Below, piece by piece: positions 1 to 4,054 of a DNA stretch of 11,237 nucleotides. The stretch spans positions 1-11,237 of the forward strand of contig JANHAI010000015.1 of the NCBI GenBank assembly GCA_024464205.1, written 5' to 3'. Below the pieces are notes generated by a model. That model saw only the letters and a list, made by a program, of their open reading frames with translations. It made no database searches and was not told the DNA's origin. The translations under genes and the position numbers were made by a program. The DNA comes from Candidatus Methanomethylicia archaeon. Lineage in GTDB: Archaea > Thermoproteota > Methanomethylicia > Methanomethylicales > Methanomethylicaceae. Each line of letters starts with the position of its first letter. Position 1 is the stretch's first letter.

Positions 1-805
1 ACATGAACAGCGATCCGATCACGCCTATCCAGTCGTATCCGGGGAATGAGGGCGCCAGCGACGCAGTGTAGTTCCCGAGCGCGACCGGGGTCACGGTCCC
101 GCCTGGCTTGACGTAAGTCGATGCCGCAATCGCGTCGGCGATCGCGGACGGCCCGCCTGCCCAGAAGATCGAGGCTATCCCGAATATCCACCCTATCACC
201 ATGAATATCGCTCCCTGCAGAGCGAGCGAGACCTGGGTGCCCGCGTATCCGCCCACGATTATGTAGACAGCGCAGAGTATCGCAGTCACGAGGAGGCTTA
301 TCGCCCAGTCGGTCCCTGTGGTGAGCTTCCAGACCGAGGCCATCGCCTTGTACTGGCCTATGCTGTACACTATCAAAAGTATGCTCATCGTGAGGCCGGC
401 GAGCGCCTGCACGAGCCTGCTGTCGAACCTGATCCTCGCGACCTCGGGGACGGTCCGGGCCCCGATCGAGGCGTACTTCCTCATCCTGAGCCCGATCACC
501 ACGCAGAGCGATAGCCCCATCAGGTTCATCGTGCCGACAAGCCAGCTGCCGGACCAGCCGTAGGTGTAGGAGAGGCCGGCGTTCCCGAAGATCGCCCACC
601 CGCTCAGCCAAGTGGCAGTTAGGGCGAAGCCTGTCACCAGCGGCCCCATGTCCCTGTGCCCTACCATCCAGTCGTCGAAGCTCCTAGCCTTCCTGAAGAA
701 GTATATCCCGATGCCGGCGCTCACCGCCAGCATCGCCGCCACAGCCAAGCTCACGAACAGAGTGGACTCGGTGGTTGCTACGGGTATCGGCACTGGGTCA
801 GCCAT
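1..805 (-). CDS. Sodium:solute symporter (SSS family), C-terminus beyond window
   Basis: Only the first 268 residues are in the window. The frame opens with ATG at 805 and stays open to position 1. It is very hydrophobic, with about six membrane segments visible. Family-like stretches include a cytoplasmic FRKARSFDDWMVGHRDMGP, a glycine/aromatic stretch around WLSGWAIFGNAGLSYTYG, RTVPEVARIRFDSRLVQAL, GQYKAMASVW, and YIIVGGYAGTQVSLALQGAI. This arrangement is typical of the solute:sodium symporter superfamily, which uses the sodium gradient to import substrates such as amino acids, pantothenate, carboxylates or sugars. The substrate cannot be told from this part. The start overlaps the stop of the upstream small membrane gene by one base (TGATG), and a purine-rich GGGAGGGGG Shine-Dalgarno lies just before it. 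Translation is therefore probably coupled to the upstream gene. The family is secure; the specificity is unknown. Confidence 0.9.
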   Translation of the reverse strand, partial: MADPVPIPVATTESTLFVSLAVAAMLAVSAGIGIYFFRKARSFDDWMVGHRDMGPLVTGFALTATWLSGWAIFGNAGLSYTYGWSGSWLVGTMNLMGLSLCVVIGLRMRKYASIGARTVPEVARIRFDSRLVQALAGLTMSILLIVYSIGQYKAMASVWKLTTGTDWAISLLVTAILCAVYIIVGGYAGTQVSLALQGAIFMVIGWIFGIASIFWAGGPSAIADAIAASTYVKPGGTVTPVALGNYTASLAPSFPGYDWIGVIGSLFM

Positions 806-990
806 CAGTCATCCCCCTCCCACATCTTCGTCAGTTTCAGCCAGAGGAGGATCGCTGCCCAGATCACGCTCATCGCGAGCGCACCCCAGTAGGCGATCCA
901 GCCGCCTACGTAGGCTGCCAACAAAGGCACCGATATGAAGCATAGGGTCAATGCCACTACGCTCAGGATCACGCCTATTGTGGCCCTCAA
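805..990 (-). CDS. Small two-helix membrane protein, DUF3311/YhdT-like symporter partner
   Basis: This 61-residue protein is almost entirely two membrane helices: roughly residues 5-27 and 32-51, the second containing WIAYWGALAMSVIWAAILLW. It ends with a short charged tail, KLTKMWEGDD. Small proteins of this layout (DUF3311, or DUF997 such as YhdT beside the pantothenate symporter PanF) commonly sit directly upstream of SSS-family symporter genes, as here. I take it for the symporter's accessory subunit; family membership is inferred from size, topology and position, not from a diagnostic motif. The start is TTG at 990-988. A strong CGGAGGG Shine-Dalgarno eight bases upstream supports it. The TTG shares bases with the TGA of the preceding ORF (TTGA), and its own TGA overlaps the symporter ATG. 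The three ORFs are thus packed as a coupled operon. Confidence 0.75.
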   Translation of the reverse strand: MRATIGVILSVVALTLCFISVPLLAAYVGGWIAYWGALAMSVIWAAILLWLKLTKMWEGDD

Positions 991-1172
991 CCAGCAGCCC
1001 TCCGGTCGTGCCCCTTGCAGCGAGCTTCGAGCACCAGCCCAGATCTCCCGCAGATCGCAATTGAGGCAATCTCTCGCAAGAGCTCTTCAGCCAGTTCTCG
1101 TTCCGCGTCAGGGGGGCTTGAAATTCTGCATACAAAATTCGAGTTGAGGTGCTCAACTGAAAAGTCGAACAC
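987..1172 (-). CDS. Unrecognised 61-aa small protein, first gene of symporter operon
   Basis: This short ORF starts with GTG at 1172-1170 and ends in a TGA that overlaps the TTG start of the next gene. It is soluble-looking, with no membrane segment. The middle is rich in Glu, Leu and Ala (residues about 22-36, AERELAEELLREIAS), suggesting an amphipathic helix, and is followed by a strand-like SGLVLEARCKG. Three cysteines are present (in FVCRI, AICGR and ARCKG). I do not recognise the family. The alpha/beta pattern faintly recalls KEOPS subunit Pcc1, but that is too weak to name it. Support for a real gene is the exact stop/start overlap with the downstream membrane gene, a purine-rich GGGGAT upstream, and a TATA-like box about 65 bases ahead. 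Alternatively it is a translated leader that tunes symporter expression, or a chance ORF. Confidence 0.45.
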   Translation of the reverse strand: MFDFSVEHLNSNFVCRISSPPDAERELAEELLREIASIAICGRSGLVLEARCKGHDRRAAG

Positions 1173-1236
1173 CGCTATAACGGCAATCCCCTTTAGACAA
1201 TTTTTGCCCTCCGCAGAAGCAAGTCTGCACTTTTAT

Positions 1237-1244
1237 TATTTAAC
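1237..1244 (-). promoter_or_regulatory. TATA-like box for the symporter operon
   Basis: On the minus strand this reads GTTAAATA within an AT-rich run, close to the archaeal TATA consensus. It would place the transcript start near 1212-1215 and leave a leader of about 40 bases before the GTG at 1172. No clear BRE is visible, so this is a pattern match only. Confidence 0.4.
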
Positions 1245-1282
1245 TCTGATCGCCAAAAAAAATTAGCCACCCGCCGCGAATG

Positions 1283-1296
1283 CCGCTCTGGAGCGG
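1283..1296. repeat. Perfect 6-bp inverted repeat in the divergent promoter region
   Basis: CCGCTC and GAGCGG are separated by two bases. The palindrome lies in the 282-bp gap between the divergent symporter operon and the 1455 gene, about 40 bp upstream of the minus-strand TATA-like box and 75 bp upstream of the plus-strand one. It could be an operator for a dimeric regulator. The rest of this gap shows only AT-rich runs, including A8 at 1255-1262. Confidence 0.35.
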
Positions 1297-1368
1297 ATTG
1301 CGCATAGGTAGAACTTTCAAATGCCGTGGAAAAAGTAGAAGCTGTGGTTTTTTCACACGAACCGAATC

Positions 1369-1390
1369 CGAAAATTAAAAATGTTTATTT
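1369..1390 (+). promoter_or_regulatory. AT-rich BRE/TATA-like region for the 1455 gene
   Basis: CGAAAATTAAAAATG followed by TTTATTTG gives a purine-rich BRE-like start and a TATA-like core 65-85 bases before the ATG. Transcription would begin around 1402-1412, leaving a leader of about 45-50 bases that carries the Shine-Dalgarno at 1442-1447. Which of the two AT cores is used cannot be decided from the sequence. Confidence 0.35.
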
Positions 1391-1454
1391 GATACCTAAT
1401 GCAAATAACACTTACCCGATATTTTGACGAGAAAGGAAGACGAGGATTGATTAG

Positions 1455-2561
1455 ATGCAGAAAACAATAAATGCAATGAAATACGTACCCGCCATATTGG
1501 GCGTAACGAGCCTCATCCTCTTCGCCGCTTTCGTGGCATCGCTTTACAACGAGCTAGTTCTGAAGACATGGATCGGCACAATACAATACTATATGATCGT
1601 ATCCAGCGTAGGAGTATATCTCGAAATGGCGCTGCTTTCATTCGCGTTGGCATTGGCATTTGCGAAACCTACGCGCACGAAAATAATGCTTGCGGTCATA
1701 GGCATTGCTCTTGTAATGGTATCTGTATTTAACACTGTTGTCTACAATTCTTTAGCGTTAACTGGTTTCAGCGAATGGTATGGCGCATTGCTGATTCGCA
1801 TATTTGCTCCATTGGCGGTAGGCATAACGTTAGTAGCAGCAATTCCTGTGCTTGAAATTCTTCTCGGAGGAGCATTCAATAAAACAATGCCGCAATCAGA
1901 CATCCAGAGCATGTTCAGTTCAATCGAGAAAATATTAGCAGATCTGAAGAATCGAACTGAACAAGACTTACAGCCTGAGATATCAGCAATAAGTGATCAC
2001 GTAGGGAAAATGCGCAGTAAGATCAGCGATTCGAGGGCTGATGTAGGCGTCTCAGTTTACATACCAGATCAAACGCCAGGCTTGATTCTTGGTAGCAAGG
2101 GTCCTGTACCCCCCGCCAGTTTCGCAGCAGAAGCCTCAGCACCAATCAACACTTCTGAGGGATCAGTCTCTGTGGTTGGCGATACCAAATCCGCAGCGAC
2201 TGAAAATGCAGTGCCTAAGAGCAGCGAAAAGGCTACAGAAGAACTTCAAGTTGCCGCGATGCCAAATCCACCCAAGGAATCGGCCAAAACTGTAAAGCCA
2301 AAAGCCATCGCCAAGAAAATAGCAACAGGGGCAAAGAAGGAGACCAAAAAGCTTGTGACCAAAGTAAAGAAAGAGACCGAAGCAGTGAAAGCCAAAGCTC
2401 CCAAAGCAAAGCCAAAAGCCATCGCCAAGAAAATAGCAACAGGGGCAAAGAAGGAGACCAAAAAGCTTGTGACCAAAGTAAAGAAAGAGACCGAAGCAGT
2501 GAAAGCCAAAGCTCCCAAAGCAAAGCCAGTTAAAGCATTTCCCCCTAAAAAAGTGCTTTAG
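1455..2561 (+). CDS. Four-helix membrane protein with Lys/Ala-rich histone-H1-like tail
   Basis: I recognise no named family for this 368-residue protein. Four membrane helices are visible at about 11-31, 45-70, 76-98 and 110-138. A probable coiled coil follows at about 148-190 (SSIEKILADLKNRTEQ region). A Ser/Ala/Pro-rich linker spans about 190-280. The last 88 residues are dominated by Lys and Ala, with motifs such as AKKIATGAKKETKKL and VKAKAPKAKP. That tail resembles histone H1/AlgP-type nucleic-acid-binding tails and consists of two identical 38-residue units (281-318 and 319-356). By the positive-inside rule the tail should be cytoplasmic, so it may bind DNA, RNA or an acidic surface at the membrane; this is inference. 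The ATG at 1455 has a GAGGAT Shine-Dalgarno seven bases upstream. The gene is far AT-richer than its neighbours, so acquisition from elsewhere is possible. Confidence 0.8.
   Translation: MQKTINAMKYVPAILGVTSLILFAAFVASLYNELVLKTWIGTIQYYMIVSSVGVYLEMALLSFALALAFAKPTRTKIMLAVIGIALVMVSVFNTVVYNSLALTGFSEWYGALLIRIFAPLAVGITLVAAIPVLEILLGGAFNKTMPQSDIQSMFSSIEKILADLKNRTEQDLQPEISAISDHVGKMRSKISDSRADVGVSVYIPDQTPGLILGSKGPVPPASFAAEASAPINTSEGSVSVVGDTKSAATENAVPKSSEKATEELQVAAMPNPPKESAKTVKPKAIAKKIATGAKKETKKLVTKVKKETEAVKAKAPKAKPKAIAKKIATGAKKETKKLVTKVKKETEAVKAKAPKAKPVKAFPPKKVL
2294..2521 (+). repeat. Exact 114-bp tandem duplication encoding the Lys/Ala-rich tail
   Basis: Positions 2294-2407 and 2408-2521 are identical base for base, including third codon positions. 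A further 7 bases of the unit (2522-2528) follow before the sequence diverges. The period is 38 codons, so frame is kept and the basic tail is doubled. Identity at silent sites means the duplication is recent or is being homogenised. Confidence 0.95.
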
Positions 2562-2825
2562 CAACCCCCAAAGGAAAGCATATTGCCTGCAACCGCTCGA
2601 CCTGAACTAACGAAGAGGATTTAAGAGCTCCAAAGCGCGCCTTGATAAAAGGAGAAGTGGAAGTGGCGCAAGCAGCAAACCCTTTTTCATTTTTCAAATA
2701 CTTTATGAAAGTCTTGATCTCATTTAAATGAAATATCTTTTTCTCACACTTTTATGATACGGGAAAGATCCTATTTCAACACAAATGCATTTACAAGTCG
2801 CATATTAGCTTTTGACATTCCCCCA
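2562..2825. other. AT-rich intergenic stretch with a perfect palindrome and a possible micro-ORF
   Basis: No established gene is seen. It contains T-rich tracts near 2682-2695 that could end the upstream transcript, and a perfect 12-bp palindrome at 2720-2731 (TCATTTAAATGA). A GTG-started 22-codon frame at 2663-2731 lies behind a GGAG at 2651-2654, with a TATA-like ATTTAAGAG at 2619-2627. The frame is too short to call a gene; it is discussed among the findings. Confidence 0.4.
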
Positions 2826-2827
2826 TC

Positions 2828-2843
2828 GGAAAAAGCTTAATTG
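2828..2843 (+). promoter_or_regulatory. Putative BRE/TATA element for the DUF169 gene
   Basis: GGAAAAAGCTTAATTG has a purine/A-rich BRE-like part followed by a TTAATT core. It lies about 35-40 bases before the ATG at 2878, so the leader would be very short, but it would still keep the GGTGA Shine-Dalgarno at 2867-2871. This is a pattern match only. Confidence 0.35.
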
Positions 2844-2877
2844 GCAGATCAATAAACCTCAGCAGTGGTGACAGTTG

Positions 2878-3615
2878 ATGGATTACAAAGAAGCTGCTGA
2901 GCGTCTAAAAAGCGTCTTAGGTTTGTCAGTTCCGCCGGTCGCAGTTAAATTCCTCAAGCAAGGAGAACAGGTTCCAGATGGTTTCCCGCTGGCGTCCAAA
3001 AAGATGCGGTTCTGCCAGGCAGTGATGGAGGCGTCATGGGGCAGATCCATATCGCTCCCCCCGACCGAGCTCGCATGCGGGCCCGGTCCAGGGACATTCG
3101 GGGTGCCGGTGAAGGAGAAAGTAGCCAAGGGCGAGGTGCACCACGCGTTTGGCCTCTTCGAGAGTCCCGAGGCAGCGGCGAAATGCCTCAGCGCGAACGC
3201 AAAAGGCCTGCCGGGCCAGTTCTCCATGATTCTGGTCTCGCCTCTGGAGCAGTGCACAATATATCCCGACGTTGTCGTGCTCAGGCTCAACGCCGAGCAG
3301 GCGATGTGGGTGTGCCACAGCCGTTCCTACAAGGAGGGCAAGCACCTCGTCTTCGACTTCCAGACCGAGGCCAGCGTTTGCTCCTCGATCGGGATGGCGA
3401 GTTACTTGAAGGGCGAGGTCCAGCTGGGATTGGGGTGCTATGGGTCAAGGTCGAACACGGAGATGAGGGCTGATGAGCTGCTGGTAGGCATCCCTGGCAA
3501 CCTCTTGGAGACGACTGTGGAGGCCTTGGAGAAGCTCAGGAAGCCGATGGCTGACTCAAGGGCCAAGCGCCAGTTCTACGAAGCGTACCCCGACAAGAGG
3601 GTCGCGGGCGCATAA
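2878..3615 (+). CDS. DUF169 family protein
   Basis: At 245 residues this is a full-length DUF169 (PF02596) protein. Its hallmarks appear in order: an N-terminal helix followed by LSVPPVAVKFL, RFCQAVMEASWGRSI (Cys46), LACGPGPGTFG (Cys67), VSPLEQCTIYPDVVVLRLN (Cys126), QAMWVCHSRSY (Cys146), ASVCSSIG (Cys168), GLGCYGSR (Cys187) and ADELLVGIPGNLL. The biochemical role of the family is not established; the many conserved cysteines suggest binding of a metal or Fe-S centre, which is inference. No signal peptide or membrane helix is seen, so it is cytoplasmic. ATG at 2878 is chosen over the in-frame TTG at 2875 because GGTGA at 2867-2871 is then six bases from the start. The gene stands alone and has its own terminator. 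The first 35-40 codons are AT-richer than the rest. Confidence 0.92.
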   Translation: MDYKEAAERLKSVLGLSVPPVAVKFLKQGEQVPDGFPLASKKMRFCQAVMEASWGRSISLPPTELACGPGPGTFGVPVKEKVAKGEVHHAFGLFESPEAAAKCLSANAKGLPGQFSMILVSPLEQCTIYPDVVVLRLNAEQAMWVCHSRSYKEGKHLVFDFQTEASVCSSIGMASYLKGEVQLGLGCYGSRSNTEMRADELLVGIPGNLLETTVEALEKLRKPMADSRAKRQFYEAYPDKRVAGA

Positions 3616-3654
3616 TGGTCTGCACCCTGCGATCTGCTCGGACCGGCTTTTCGC

Positions 3655-3679
3655 GCCCCAACAGTGGGGCTCCATTTTT
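3655..3679 (+). terminator. Hairpin plus T-run terminator of the DUF169 gene
   Basis: GCCCCA (3655-3660), loop ACAG, TGGGGC (3665-3670), then four bases and five Ts (3675-3679). It lies 40 bases after the stop codon, and the spacing fits an intrinsic terminator for plus-strand transcripts. Confidence 0.7.
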
Positions 3680-3714
3680 AGGCAGCATCAGGCTCCCTGC
3701 ATCAAATTGAATTA

Positions 3715-3780
3715 ATTGTATATTTGTTTAACAATTTTCTATATTATTGTATATGTATAATAGTTAAACACAAAAACAAT
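3715..3780. repeat. 18-bp imperfect inverted repeat around an AT-only core
   Basis: The arms 3715-3732 and 3763-3780 are complementary at 15 of 18 positions, with the inner eight perfect (TGTTTAAC / GTTAAACA). The 30-bp spacer contains a smaller dyad, TATTAT (3742-3747) and ATAATA (3757-3762). The right arm runs directly into the TATA box of the putative RNA gene, so a role as operator is likely. A transposon-end remnant or a replication- or recombination-related dyad are alternatives. Confidence 0.75.
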
Positions 3781-3786
3781 ATATAT
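3780..3786 (+). promoter_or_regulatory. TATA box of the putative non-coding RNA
   Basis: TATATAT preceded by an A-rich AAAAACAA stretch is the best archaeal TATA box in the window. Its centre lies 26 bases before 3809, which is exactly where the first long RNA hairpin begins. No plus-strand protein gene starts downstream before 7700. Confidence 0.6.
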
Positions 3787-3808
3787 CGCGGCAGCCATCT
3801 AATGTACA

Positions 3809-3907
3809 TGGCACTGGCATTTGGCTTGAAATAGTCAACATGTCGGGTGCCAAAAGGGGAGTAACTGCGTTGGTGATCCCGTCCGAGAGGCGGGGTCATC
3901 AATGCAG
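3809..3907 (+). ncRNA. Putative structured non-coding RNA, two long hairpins
   Basis: Hairpin 1 pairs 3809-3826 with 3833-3852: 18 base pairs, two single-base bulges (C3839, G3845) and a six-base loop. Hairpin 2 pairs 3865-3883 with 3889-3907: 19 uninterrupted pairs with the loop CGAGA. A single-stranded linker AAAGGGGAGTAA (3853-3864) joins them. Seven pairs are G-U when read as plus-strand RNA; on the minus strand they would become A-C mismatches, so the structure is specific to the plus strand. The predicted transcript start from the TATA box coincides with the first base of hairpin 1. Weaker pairings follow: GCAATC 3939-3944 with 3967-3974, and GCCA 3977-3980 with TGGC 3985-3988. The RNA may therefore reach about 4000; its 3' end is not defined. 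No tRNA, 5S, SRP or RNase P signature was recognised. Function unknown. Confidence 0.5.
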
Positions 3908-4010
3908 CTGATTTGTTCCAATGCAACCCTAAAAGCTCGCAATCAATTAGTGGGAGGCTTCGCCCCGATCTTGCATGCCAATCTTGGCTGGAATTCGTGC
4001 TTAAGTAACT

Positions 4011-4054
4011 AAAAAAAGATGGAAAAACGTAAGGCGCATTATCGCCGCCTTACG
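4011..4054 (-). terminator. Hairpin and T-tract terminator of the phospholipase C gene
   Basis: A perfect 9-bp inverted repeat (4028-4036 and 4046-4054, nine-base loop) spans the stop codon at 4039-4041. On the minus strand it is followed by five Ts (4027-4023) and then seven Ts (4017-4011). This combines a bacterial-type hairpin with the T tracts used for archaeal termination. The stem includes the last codons of the gene, which encode the terminal RRR. Confidence 0.75.

Noticed and set aside
809..1156. 115-codon minus-strand ORF overlapping the two small operon genes
   Set aside because: It is Arg/Gly-rich in an alternative frame and conflicts with the membrane protein, which has a strong Shine-Dalgarno and exact stop/start overlaps.
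2163..2564. Repetitive minus-strand ORFs of up to 133 codons
   Set aside because: They are mirror images of the Lys/Ala tail duplication; the Phe/Leu/Cys-rich products are artefacts of the repeat.
3853..3864. Linker resembles the GGGGAGUA box I recall from yybP-ykoY (Mn2+) riboswitches
   Set aside because: The match is one short box remembered, not searched. The surrounding two-hairpin layout was not matched to that class, and no plus-strand gene lies downstream for it to control.
3744..3926. 60-codon ORF on the minus strand across the hairpins
   Set aside because: It runs through the AT-rich dyad and both RNA stems, has no Shine-Dalgarno, and its composition looks non-coding. The G-U pattern favours plus-strand RNA.
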